Of a stretch of 36,482 bases of DNA, positions 25,286 through 34,872 are shown one piece after another; the first letter of the stretch is position 1, and each line of letters opens with the position of its first letter. Source of the stretch: an uncultured Pelagibacteraceae bacterium (GTDB lineage: Bacteria > Pseudomonadota > Alphaproteobacteria > Pelagibacterales > Pelagibacteraceae); assembly GCA_902597515.1 (NCBI GenBank), contig CACJYB010000007.1, positions 1-36,482 of the forward strand, read 5' to 3'. Both the position numbers and the translations under genes were made by a program. Under the pieces are notes generated by a model. That model saw nothing but the letters and a program-made list of their open reading frames with translations, was not told the origin of the DNA and ran no database searches.

Positions 25286-26178
25286 TTTCTTCCAAAGTCA
25301 GGTTTATCAATATCTTGTTTCATTTTGATGATTTTTGACCTTACTTTTTTAGTCTGAATAAGTTTCTTTACGATAGACTTATTATTTTTTGAATTAATAT
25401 CTTTTTTAAATTGATTTAAATTTTTAATAAATAAATCAATCGCTTTTGAAATATTATTTTTATTGTTAAAAAAAATATCTCTCCACATGATTTCATTTGA
25501 TGCTGCAATCCTAGAAAAATCTCGTAATCCACCAGCGCTATATTTGATTAACTCATAATTTTGTTTTTTCTCAAAATCTTGTGCAGATTTCACCAGATTA
25601 TATGCAATTAAGTGTGGTAAATGACTAGTAATAGAAAAAATTTTGTCATGTTTTTCAGCACTCATAACAACTACTTTTGCTCCAATTTTTTTCCAAAACT
25701 TAGTTAGAATATTTATATTATTTTTTTTAATATTTTTTTCTTTAATTATTATGCACCATCTATCAGTAAACATATTTTCTTTACCATGCTCTGGTCCACT
25801 GACCTCTGATCCAGCTATTGGGTGACTTTGAATCCAATGAATACCTTTCTTTAAAAATTTATTTATAATTTTAGAAGTTTCAATTTTTGAAGAACCAATA
25901 TCTGTAATCAATGTTTTCGATGGTATAAATTTATTAATTTTTAAAATAATATTTTTGTATTCACTCATTGGTGTACAAAAGATGATTAAATCGGAATTAC
26001 TCGCACCTTCTTTTAATGATTTAACAATTGTTCCAGGTAATTTTAATCTTTTTATCTTAGCAATATTTGTTTTTGATTTTTCAAAAATAAATATTTTTTT
26101 TGCTATTTTTTTTTTGCTAATACGCCTTAATAAAGATGAACCTAATAATCCACAGCCAATAATTAAAATATTTTTCAT
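25282..26178 (-). CDS. tyrA: Prephenate/arogenate dehydrogenase (TyrA family)
   Basis: This 298-residue NAD(P)-dependent dehydrogenase acts in tyrosine biosynthesis. It has the N-terminal dinucleotide loop GCGLLGSSLLRRI, then LIIFCTPMSEY, TDIGSSK, HWIQSHPIAGSEVSGP with the catalytic His, and SLPHL-like text (ITSHLPHLIAY), followed by a helical C-terminal domain (SAGGLRDFSRIAASN). There is no fused chorismate mutase or ACT domain. Its ATG overlaps the hisC stop as ATGA, so the two are translationally coupled. Prephenate versus arogenate preference cannot be read from the sequence. Confidence 0.93.
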   Translation of the reverse strand: MKNILIIGCGLLGSSLLRRISKKKIAKKIFIFEKSKTNIAKIKRLKLPGTIVKSLKEGASNSDLIIFCTPMSEYKNIILKINKFIPSKTLITDIGSSKIETSKIINKFLKKGIHWIQSHPIAGSEVSGPEHGKENMFTDRWCIIIKEKNIKKNNINILTKFWKKIGAKVVVMSAEKHDKIFSITSHLPHLIAYNLVKSAQDFEKKQNYELIKYSAGGLRDFSRIAASNEIMWRDIFFNNKNNISKAIDLFIKNLNQFKKDINSKNNKSIVKKLIQTKKVRSKIIKMKQDIDKPDFGRN

Positions 26179-27260
26179 TTTTTCAATACTTGCTTAATAA
26201 CACTCATAAATTTTAAGTTTTCTTTTTTGGATCCAATAGTTAACCTTAATTTATTCTTTATATGATAACCATCTTCTGTTGATCTTAAAATAATTCCCTT
26301 ATTTTTAAGTTTTTCATACAGAAATTTTGCTGAATATCTGCATTTTTCAAAATTAAGTAACAAAAAATTTGCTGAAACTGAATTTGAAAAAATATTGTAT
26401 GACTCAAGAAATTTCTTAATTTTTTTAGAATATAATAAATTATGTCTAATCGATTTAGCTATGAAAGCTTTATCCTTCAGTGACTCGGTAGCAGCTAATT
26501 GAGCAATACCATTTACGTTAAATGGTGGTTTTATAATATTTAGCGCATCAATTACTTTTTTTGATCCATATCCCCAACCTACTCTCAGAGAAGCTAATCC
26601 AAACATTTTTGAAAAAGTTCTAAGGATGAAAACATTTTCTTTATTTTTAAATAAATCTAACCCAGATGAATAATCTTTGTTTTCCATATATTCTGCATAG
26701 GCATCATCTATAACTAGTAAAATTTTTTTATTTAATCTTTTTCTTAATTCTAAAACTTCTTTTTTTGTTAAGTAAGTTCCTGTAGGATTGTTTGGGTTAG
26801 CTATAAACACAATTTTAGTTTTTTTTGTTATTTTTTTTAAAATTTCATTTACTGAAACTTTAAAATTAATTTCTTTTGCAAATACAACTTTTGCACCTAC
26901 AATTTTTGAGTAAATTCTGTACATTAAAAAACTGTACTCTGGTAAAACAACCTCATCTTTTGGGTTTAAAAACAACTGGCAGAGCATTTGAATAACTTCA
27001 TCTGAACCAGCTCCACAAATAATCTTCTCAGAATTACATTTATAAGATTTAGATATTGCTTTTCTTAAATTTTGAGATTTTCCATCTGGATATTTATCTA
27101 AATTCAGATTTTTATTTGATATTATTTTCTTTGCTTTAGGGCTCATACCTAAAGCAGACTCATTTGCAGAAAGCTTAATTACGTTCTTAAGTTTCTTTAC
27201 TTTTGATTTACCAGGCTTATAAGCCTCAATTTTAAATTTTTTGAAATTTGGAGTTATCAT
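26175..27260 (-). CDS. hisC: Histidinol-phosphate/aromatic aminotransferase (HisC family)
   Basis: This 361-residue class I/II PLP aminotransferase has the HisC family layout: KLSANESALGMSP near the N-terminus, GAGSDEVIQML, IANPNNPTGTYL, VIDDAYAEY, then the PLP-Lys motif RTFSKMFGLASLRVGWGY and a C-terminal RLTIGSKKEN. HisC converts imidazole acetol phosphate to histidinol phosphate, and many alphaproteobacterial copies next to tyrA also transaminate aromatic precursors. The ATGA coupling to tyrA favours a tyrosine/phenylalanine role here, alone or in addition. No other his genes are in the window. The ATG at 27260 faces the metX regulatory region, which holds a perfect 8-base inverted repeat close to this start. 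Confidence 0.92.
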   Translation of the reverse strand: MITPNFKKFKIEAYKPGKSKVKKLKNVIKLSANESALGMSPKAKKIISNKNLNLDKYPDGKSQNLRKAISKSYKCNSEKIICGAGSDEVIQMLCQLFLNPKDEVVLPEYSFLMYRIYSKIVGAKVVFAKEINFKVSVNEILKKITKKTKIVFIANPNNPTGTYLTKKEVLELRKRLNKKILLVIDDAYAEYMENKDYSSGLDLFKNKENVFILRTFSKMFGLASLRVGWGYGSKKVIDALNIIKPPFNVNGIAQLAATESLKDKAFIAKSIRHNLLYSKKIKKFLESYNIFSNSVSANFLLLNFEKCRYSAKFLYEKLKNKGIILRSTEDGYHIKNKLRLTIGSKKENLKFMSVIKQVLKK

Positions 27261-27287
27261 TTTTTTTAATTTATGTGCTCTTTATAG

Positions 27288-27307
27288 ATAAAATTACAAA
27301 ATTTTAT
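27288..27307. repeat. Perfect A+T inverted repeat in the hisC-metX intergenic region
   Basis: ATAAAATT-ACAA-AATTTTAT is an exact 8-base dyad with a 4-base spacer, 28 bases upstream of the hisC ATG. It could be an operator or the hisC -10 region (TATAAA occurs on the minus strand here). Such repeats also arise by chance in A+T-rich DNA. Confidence 0.35.
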
Positions 27308-27333
27308 AGAGAATAAGAGGATTTTTTAAAAAA

Positions 27334-27362
27334 TTGACATTATAAATAAGTTCTAGTAAAAA
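27334..27362 (+). promoter_or_regulatory. Candidate sigma-70 promoter for metX-metW
   Basis: TTGACA (27334-27339), a perfect -35 box, is followed after 17 bases by TAAAAA (27357-27362), a weak -10. The predicted start is at about 27369, exactly the first base of the SAM-II aptamer, which supports the assignment. Confidence 0.6.
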
Positions 27363-27368
27363 AATTAT

Positions 27369-27417
27369 GCGCTGATTTAACTGAATTGCGAGCGCTTAAA
27401 AAAAACCGCTAAAATAG
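27369..27417 (+). ncRNA. SAM-II riboswitch upstream of metX
   Basis: The stretch reads GCGCTGATTTAAC, then ATTGCGAGCGC, an A-rich linker, and CGCTAAAATAG. This matches from memory the SAM-II consensus known from alphaproteobacterial and Sargasso Sea metX leaders. The P1 stem pairs GCGCT (27369-27373) with AGCGC (27391-27395). A pseudoknot can form between GCG (27388-27390) in the loop region and CGC (27407-27409). It precedes metX, whose family is a classic SAM-II target, and should repress it when S-adenosylmethionine is high. A run of eight T (27418-27425) follows directly; no Shine-Dalgarno lies within or just after the aptamer. Confidence 0.88.
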
Positions 27418-27451
27418 TTTTTTTTCTCACAATTCGAAACAGTCAAAAACT

Positions 27452-28567
27452 ATGAATACTGAGAAAAACATAAAAACTTTAATTGTAAAAAAACCACTAA
27501 AATTGGACTGTGGAAAGACCATAAAAGATTTTCCAATAGCCTATGAAACTTACGGTTCACTCAATTCAAAAAAAGATAATGCAATATTAGTTTTTCATGC
27601 TCTAACAGGAGATCAATTTGTAACCGGAATAAACCCTGTAACTAACAAAGAGGGTTGGTGGAGTTATGCAGTAGGTCCTGATAAAGCCATCGATACGAAT
27701 AAATATTTTGTTATTTGCTCTAACGTAATTGGTGGATGTATGGGATCATACGGACCAAGTCATAAAGATCCTGATCAAAAAATTTTTGGAACAAATTTTC
27801 CCGTTATTACAATTAATGATATGGTGAATGCTCAATATAATTTACTTGATCATTTTGGTATTGATAAACTGTTTTCTATAACTGGTGGTTCAATGGGAGG
27901 TATGCAAGTCCTTCAGTTTATTAGCAATTTTCCTGATAAATCCAAAACAGTTATACCGATAGCAACCACATCTAGTCATTCAGCTCAAAATATTGCTTTT
28001 AACGAACTAGGTAGACAAGCTATTACAGCTGATAGTAACTGGAAAGATGGGAATTACACATCAAGCGATACTAATCCTGGAAAAGGATTGGCAGTAGCTA
28101 GAATGGCAGCTCATATTACTTATTTATCTAAAAAAGGTTTGCAGGAAAAATTTGGAAGAAAGTTGCAAGAAAGAGAAGATCTTAAATTTGGATTTGACGC
28201 TGATTTTCAAATAGAAAGTTATTTAAGATATCAGGGCTCAGTTTTCGTAGATAGATTTGATGCAAATAGTTATCTTTATATTACTAGAGCTATGGATTAT
28301 TTTGATTTAGCTAAGCAATTTAATGGTAATCTTTCAGAAGCATTTATAAATACAAACGCGAAATTTTTTATAATTTCTTTTACTTCAGATTGGCTTTATC
28401 CAACCCAAGAAAACAAAGATATTGTAATTGCTTTAAACTCAATAGGAGCTGATGTTGGATTTGTAGAAATTGAATCGGATAAAGGTCACGACTCCTTTTT
28501 ACTAGACGTTCCTGATTTCTTAAGTGCACTTAAAAACTTTTTAGATAAATCTTACGAAAAAAATTAA
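27452..28567 (+). CDS. metX: Homoserine O-acetyltransferase (MetX)
   Basis: MetX acylates homoserine in the first committed step of methionine synthesis. The 371-residue alpha/beta-hydrolase has the oxyanion text FHALTGDQFVTG, the nucleophile elbow GGSMGGMQ with Ser147, the catalytic Asp in SFTSDWLYP and the catalytic His in DKGHDSFLLD. Its length is typical. Acetyl- versus succinyl-CoA use cannot be settled by reading alone. It sits 34 bases after the SAM-II aptamer and is followed after 2 bases by metW, the pairing usual in alphaproteobacteria. ATG at 27452; no clear Shine-Dalgarno. Confidence 0.96.
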   Translation: MNTEKNIKTLIVKKPLKLDCGKTIKDFPIAYETYGSLNSKKDNAILVFHALTGDQFVTGINPVTNKEGWWSYAVGPDKAIDTNKYFVICSNVIGGCMGSYGPSHKDPDQKIFGTNFPVITINDMVNAQYNLLDHFGIDKLFSITGGSMGGMQVLQFISNFPDKSKTVIPIATTSSHSAQNIAFNELGRQAITADSNWKDGNYTSSDTNPGKGLAVARMAAHITYLSKKGLQEKFGRKLQEREDLKFGFDADFQIESYLRYQGSVFVDRFDANSYLYITRAMDYFDLAKQFNGNLSEAFINTNAKFFIISFTSDWLYPTQENKDIVIALNSIGADVGFVEIESDKGHDSFLLDVPDFLSALKNFLDKSYEKN

Positions 28568-28569
28568 TT

Positions 28570-29166
28570 ATGAAAAATGAATTTCAGGTAATAGCAGATT
28601 TAATTGAAAAAGATAAGAAAGTCTTAGATGTAGGTTGTGCTGATGGAACTTTGATGAAATTTTTAAAGGATAATAAAAACATAAATATAAGAGGATTAGA
28701 GATTTCAAAAGAAAAAGTTCAAGAATGTATTGCAAAAGGTTTAACTGTAATTGAAGGAAATGCTGAAAAAGATTTAAAACAATTTCCAGACAAATCATTT
28801 GATTATGTTGTTTTAAGTCAAACTCTTCAAGCTTTTCTTAATCCTGAATTAGTTTTAGATGAACTTTTAAGAGTTGGAAAAAAAGCAATAGTTACGATTC
28901 CTAATTTTGGATACTGGAAAGTAAGATTTCATTTATTATTTAAAGGTACAATGCCAATTACAAAAACATTACCAGATGAATGGTATAACACACCAAATTT
29001 ACATATGTGTACAATCAAAGATTTTTTTCACTTTGTAAAATCAAAAGATATTAAAATTTTTAAATCACTCGCTTTAAATAATCTTAATTCATCAATAATA
29101 AATGAGAGCAATTTAGGAGTTAAAAATTTGTTTGCAGATCTAGGTATATTTTTGATAGAAAAATAA
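28570..29166 (+). CDS. metW: Methionine biosynthesis protein MetW
   Basis: This 198-residue protein has a SAM-dependent methyltransferase-like fold: VLDVGCADGTLMKFL (motif I), GLEISKEKVQECIAKGL, and FDYVVLSQTLQAF. MetW-specific texts PNFGYWKVRFHLL and TLPDEWYNTPNLHMCT are present. MetW partners with MetX and is needed for efficient homoserine acyltransferase activity in several proteobacteria. It is 2 bases downstream of metX and 1 base upstream of gloB, so all three are probably on the riboswitch-controlled transcript. ATG at 28570. Confidence 0.95.
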   Translation: MKNEFQVIADLIEKDKKVLDVGCADGTLMKFLKDNKNINIRGLEISKEKVQECIAKGLTVIEGNAEKDLKQFPDKSFDYVVLSQTLQAFLNPELVLDELLRVGKKAIVTIPNFGYWKVRFHLLFKGTMPITKTLPDEWYNTPNLHMCTIKDFFHFVKSKDIKIFKSLALNNLNSSIINESNLGVKNLFADLGIFLIEK

Positions 29167-29167
29167 A

Positions 29168-29887
29168 ATGCGTATTGAAATTATACCCTGTCTTCAAGAC
29201 AACTATAGCTATTTAATAATAGATGAAAGTAACAATTTTGCATGTGTTGTAGATCCCAGTGAGTCTGAACCAATAATAAATTTCCTAAAAAATAAAAATA
29301 TAAAATTAAAATATATTCTTAATACTCATCATCATTATGATCATATTGGAGGAAATCAAGAATTAAAAAAAAGATATGGGTCAGTTGTTGTGGGTTTTAA
29401 AGGAGACTCAAAAAGAATACCTGGAATAGACATATTGTTAGAAGACAATCAAATATGGAAAGCTGAAAACTTTGAAGCTAAAATTATGCATATACCTGGA
29501 CACACATCAGGCCATATTTGTTTTAATTTTTTTAAAGAAAAATTAGTTTTTACTGGAGATACACTTTTCTCACTTGGCTGTGGAAGAATATTTGAAGGCT
29601 CTTATGAAGAAATGTTTGAGTCTTTGAACAAAATTAAATTATTACCAAAAGAGACAAAAATTTATTGTGGTCATGAATACACTCTTAACAATGCAAAATT
29701 TTGTAAAAAATATGATTCAGAAAACAAAGATTTACAAAAAAAAATAGAAAAAATAGAAAAATTAAGAGAAAATGGAATTCCTACCATACCCTCAACTTTA
29801 AAAGAGGAATTGGATTGTAATATATTTTTAAGAGCAAAAGATGTAAAAACCTTTTCAAAATTAAGAGATTTTAAGGATAATTTCTAA
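29168..29887 (+). CDS. gloB: Hydroxyacylglutathione hydrolase (glyoxalase II)
   Basis: GloB hydrolyses S-lactoylglutathione to lactate and glutathione in methylglyoxal detoxification. The 239-residue metallo-beta-lactamase-fold protein shows the metal motif NTHHHYDHIGG (HxHxDH), IPGHTSGHICF, FTGDTLFSLGCGRIFEG and YCGHEYTLNNAKF, all GloB-specific, with the substrate-binding C-terminal region ending LRDFKDNF. It is slightly shorter than E. coli GloB (about 250). It starts with ATG at 29168, one base after metW, so it may fall under the SAM-II switch. Confidence 0.94.
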   Translation: MRIEIIPCLQDNYSYLIIDESNNFACVVDPSESEPIINFLKNKNIKLKYILNTHHHYDHIGGNQELKKRYGSVVVGFKGDSKRIPGIDILLEDNQIWKAENFEAKIMHIPGHTSGHICFNFFKEKLVFTGDTLFSLGCGRIFEGSYEEMFESLNKIKLLPKETKIYCGHEYTLNNAKFCKKYDSENKDLQKKIEKIEKLRENGIPTIPSTLKEELDCNIFLRAKDVKTFSKLRDFKDNF

Positions 29888-29897
29888 TTAATTCGGC

Positions 29898-29925
29898 TTG
29901 ACTAAAGGCTGACTACAACTATATT
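29898..29925 (+). promoter_or_regulatory. Candidate promoter for rplU-rpmA-obgE
   Basis: TTGACT (29898-29903) and TATATT (29920-29925) are spaced by 16 bases in the 64-base gap after gloB. A start near 29932 gives a leader of about 20 bases before the rplU ATG at 29952. The boxes are close to consensus and the position before a ribosomal protein operon is expected. Confidence 0.6.
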
Positions 29926-29951
29926 GCGGTAACTTTAAATTAAATCATACT

Positions 29952-30350
29952 ATGTCATACGCAGTAATAAAAACAGGTGGAAAACAGTATAAAGTAAAAT
30001 CTGGAGAAATTCTAAAGATTGAAAAACTACCAGATTCTAAACCTGATACTAAAATAGAGTTTAATGAAATTTTAGCATACGGTGATGACAAATCAATTGA
30101 AATTGGAACTCCAAATGTTGAGGGTGCAAAAGTAGAAGCTAATTTAATTAAAAATAGTAAAAATAGAACTATTTTAATTTTTAAAAAAAGAAGAAGACAA
30201 AATTCAAGAAGAAAAAATGGGCATAGACAAGAATATTCTATGATAAGAATTAACAAAATTTTTTCAAAAGATGGTAAAGTGTTATCAGAAGCTGAAAAAA
30301 TTTCTAAAACTTCAAAAAAAGAAGAAGTTAAGGAAGCAGTAAGCAAATAG
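29952..30350 (+). CDS. rplU: 50S ribosomal protein L21
   Basis: L21 is a 23S rRNA-binding large-subunit protein. The 132-residue product starts MSYAVIKTGGKQYKVKSGEI, the typical L21 N-terminus, and contains IFKKRRRQNSRRKNGHRQEY, the conserved basic rRNA-binding segment. An extra C-terminal tail of about 25 residues rich in Lys, Glu and Ser (EAEKISKTSKKEEVKEAVSK) extends past the roughly 103-residue E. coli protein, as in other alphaproteobacteria. It is first in the rplU-rpmA-obgE group, 14 bases before rpmA. Confidence 0.97.
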   Translation: MSYAVIKTGGKQYKVKSGEILKIEKLPDSKPDTKIEFNEILAYGDDKSIEIGTPNVEGAKVEANLIKNSKNRTILIFKKRRRQNSRRKNGHRQEYSMIRINKIFSKDGKVLSEAEKISKTSKKEEVKEAVSK

Positions 30351-30364
30351 TTATTAGGTAAGTT

Positions 30365-30619
30365 ATGGCAACAAAAAAAGCAGGTGGATCATCACGAAAC
30401 GGACGAGATAGTGCCGGCAGAAGACTTGGTGTAAAAAAGTATGGTGGTGAAACAGTAATTCCTGGAAACATAATTGTTAGACAAAGAGGAACTAAGATTT
30501 TTCCAGGTGAAAATGTTGGTATGGGCAAAGATCATTCAATATTTTCAGTTGTTAAGGGAAAAGTTGTCTTCAAAAAATCAAAATCAGATAGAACTTTCGT
30601 TTCTGTAAAGCCCAATTAA
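30365..30619 (+). CDS. rpmA: 50S ribosomal protein L27
   Basis: L27 lies near the peptidyl-transferase centre. The 84-residue protein has the canonical start [20 protein letters not shown] followed by LGVKKYGGE, then [15 protein letters not shown] and [14 protein letters not shown]. Length is normal for L27 (about 85). The N-terminus begins directly with MA, with no Firmicute-type cleaved extension. It lies 14 bases after rplU and 31 bases before obgE; the latter gap is filled by a possible hairpin. ATG at 30365. Confidence 0.98.
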   Translation: MATKKAGGSSRNGRDSAGRRLGVKKYGGETVIPGNIIVRQRGTKIFPGENVGMGKDHSIFSVVKGKVVFKKSKSDRTFVSVKPN

Positions 30620-30620
30620 T

Positions 30621-32730
<2,110 letters not shown>

Positions 32731-33981
32731 ATGATTAAATATATGAATTTAATTGGAAGAAAAGCTCGCAAAGCTAGTGAGTATAAAGTTACAACTGAAG
32801 TAAAAAATAAAGTCTTAAATGATTACGCGAAATTAATTAAGAATGAAAAAAAATATATTATAAATCAAAATTCAAAAGATATTAATTACGCAAGAAAAAG
32901 AAGGTTAAAAGAGAACTTAATAAAAAGACTTCATTTAGATGAAATTAAATTGAATGGAATTATAAATTCTATTTTAAAAATAGCTAAATTAAGGGATCCT
33001 ATAAATAACACTTTAGAAAAATGGAAAAGGCCAAATGGTTTAAATATAAAAAGAGTATCAATACCAATTGGAGTTATTGGTGTTATCTATGAAAGTAGAC
33101 CAAATGTAACTTCAGATGTTGCTAGTCTTTGTTTTAAATCTGGAAATGTAGTGATTTTGAAAGGAGGCTCTGAGGCCATAAATTCAAATAAAGCTTTAGC
33201 TAAGTTGTTTAGAAAAGCACTTAAAAAAAATAAAGTTGATGAAAACTTTATACAATTTATCGATTCAAAACAAAGGAGGATTGTGGATATTATGCTTTCT
33301 AAAATGAAAAAATATATCGATGTCATAATACCTCGTGGTGGAAAAAATTTAGTTAAAAAAGTTTTAGAATTATCCAAAGTACCTATAATTGGGCACTTAG
33401 AGGGACTTTGTCATACTTACATAGATAAGGATGCAGAATTAAAAATGGCTAAAGAAATTGTTTATAACGCTAAATTAAGAAATACAAGTATTTGTGGTGC
33501 AACTGAAACTATTCTTATTCATAAAAATATAGTCAAAAAATTTAGCAATCCTATTTTGCAGGCACTTGAAAATAATGGTTGTAAAATAATTGGTGATAAG
33601 ATTTTGAAGAGTTATTACAAAGGTCAAGTATATCCTGCAAAAGAAAAAGATTGGTCAACTGAATATTTGGCATCAATTGTATCTGTTAAAATTGTTAAAA
33701 ATTCTGAAGAGGCAATTAAGCATATTAATAAATATGGTACTATGCACACTGACTCCATCATTACAAAAAATAAAAAAACAGCAAAATACTTCTTAAAAAA
33801 TGTTAAAAGTTCAATTGCAATGCATAATACCTCAACTCAATTTGCTGATGGTGGTGAATTTGGATTTGGTGGAGAAGTTGGAATTTCTACTAATACACTG
33901 CCACCAAGAGGTCCTGTAGGTTTAAATCAATTAATTTCATATAAATATGAAATCACTAGTAATGGTAAAATAAGAAATTAA
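32731..33981 (+). CDS. proA: Glutamate-5-semialdehyde dehydrogenase (gamma-glutamyl phosphate reductase)
   Basis: ProA reduces glutamyl-5-phosphate with NADPH in the second step of proline synthesis. The 416-residue protein is full length and shows PIGVIGVIYESRPNVTSDVA, LKGGSEAINSN, VIIPRGGKNLV, RNTSICGATETILIH with the catalytic Cys, EYLASIVSVKIV, and GGEFGFGGEVGISTN followed by LPPRGPVGL. The ATG at 32731 immediately follows the proB stop; an ATG at 32743 is an alternative four codons in. proC is not in the window. The proBA pair sits within the obgE to rsfS run as in many alphaproteobacteria. Confidence 0.97.
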   Translation: MIKYMNLIGRKARKASEYKVTTEVKNKVLNDYAKLIKNEKKYIINQNSKDINYARKRRLKENLIKRLHLDEIKLNGIINSILKIAKLRDPINNTLEKWKRPNGLNIKRVSIPIGVIGVIYESRPNVTSDVASLCFKSGNVVILKGGSEAINSNKALAKLFRKALKKNKVDENFIQFIDSKQRRIVDIMLSKMKKYIDVIIPRGGKNLVKKVLELSKVPIIGHLEGLCHTYIDKDAELKMAKEIVYNAKLRNTSICGATETILIHKNIVKKFSNPILQALENNGCKIIGDKILKSYYKGQVYPAKEKDWSTEYLASIVSVKIVKNSEEAIKHINKYGTMHTDSIITKNKKTAKYFLKNVKSSIAMHNTSTQFADGGEFGFGGEVGISTNTLPPRGPVGLNQLISYKYEITSNGKIRN

Positions 33982-33982
33982 A

Positions 33983-34504
33983 TTGAATAACACAAAAATA
34001 AAAATTGGTGTATTAGGTGGATCGTTTGATCCTGCACATAAAGGACATTTGGCAATTTCTAAGGAAGCAAAGAAAAGATTCAAACTCAAAAAAGTTATTT
34101 GGGCAATTACAAAAAAAAATCCATTTAAAATAGAGAGTAAGACATCTGTTACTGACAGAATTAAATATTGTAAAAAAATTATTAGTACAAATTCATTTAT
34201 TAAGGTTAAATTTTATGAAAAAATTATTAAATCAAATAAAACTATTAATTTAATCAATCATTTAAAAAAAGATAAAAGCATTGAAATTTATTTTTTAATG
34301 GGTGCCGACAACCTTATTAACTTTCATAAATGGCATAAATCTAAATTAATTTCACAAAAATGTAACATCCTAGTTTTTGACCGACATGGGTATAAAAAAA
34401 ATTCTTTAAAATCAAAGACATTTAAGCAACTTAATAAGACCAATCTGGAGTTTATTGAGTTTAATAAAGTCAACATTTCATCTTCTCAATTAAGAAAAAT
34501 TTGA
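33983..34504 (+). CDS. nadD: Nicotinate-nucleotide adenylyltransferase
   Basis: NadD transfers AMP to nicotinate mononucleotide in NAD synthesis. The 173-residue protein has the nucleotidyltransferase signature GVLGGSFDPAHKGHL (including the (H/T)xGH motif), FLMGADNLINFHKWH and the C-terminal VNISSSQLRK, equivalent to the ISST-x-(I/L)-R motif. It starts with TTG at 33983, one base after proA; no ATG or GTG fits before the conserved motif. It is shorter than many NadD proteins (about 190-215) but no key motif is missing. Followed by rsfS after 17 bases. Confidence 0.93.
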   Translation: MNNTKIKIGVLGGSFDPAHKGHLAISKEAKKRFKLKKVIWAITKKNPFKIESKTSVTDRIKYCKKIISTNSFIKVKFYEKIIKSNKTINLINHLKKDKSIEIYFLMGADNLINFHKWHKSKLISQKCNILVFDRHGYKKNSLKSKTFKQLNKTNLEFIEFNKVNISSSQLRKI

Positions 34505-34521
34505 TAATCTAAATTCAATTA

Positions 34522-34872
34522 ATGGACAAAATTTCAGACCTAAAAGAAATTGTAATCAACACACTAGATCTCAATAAAGCTCAAGACATTGTAACAATTG
34601 ATCTTAAAGACAAAAGTTCTATGGCTGATTACATGATTATAGCAAGTGGAACATCATCTAGACATATTCAATCTTTATCAGAACAAGTTTTAGAAAAACT
34701 TAAAAATAACGGTGTAAAAGACTCAAAAATTGAGGGTAAAGAAAGTGGAGAATGGAAACTTGTTGATGGGATTGATTTGATTGTTCATATTTTTCATCCA
34801 GAAAAAAGAAAATTTTATGAATTAGAAAAAATTTGGTCAGAGCTAATTCCAAAAGAAAAAGTGATGATATGA
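34522..34872 (+). CDS. rsfS: Ribosomal silencing factor RsfS
   Basis: RsfS (Iojap family) binds L14 on the 50S subunit and blocks subunit joining when nutrients are low. The 116-residue protein has the family core: KAQDIVTIDLKDKSSMADYM, then IIASGTSSRHIQSLSEQV, KIEGKESGEWKLVDGIDLIV and HIFHPEKRKFYELEKIW. Its length is typical. The stop overlaps the ctpA start as ATGA. In many alphaproteobacteria rlmH follows rsfS directly; here ctpA does. ATG at 34522. Confidence 0.96.
   Translation: MDKISDLKEIVINTLDLNKAQDIVTIDLKDKSSMADYMIIASGTSSRHIQSLSEQVLEKLKNNGVKDSKIEGKESGEWKLVDGIDLIVHIFHPEKRKFYELEKIWSELIPKEKVMI

Noticed and set aside
28568-28798. Leu-rich 76-residue reading frame antisense to metW
   Set aside because: It is a composition shadow of metW; metW has clear family motifs on the opposite strand and no start signal supports the antisense frame.
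29945-30346. 133-residue antisense frame opposite rplU
   Set aside because: It is the reverse-strand shadow of the L21 gene, with a composition expected from A+T-rich Lys codons.
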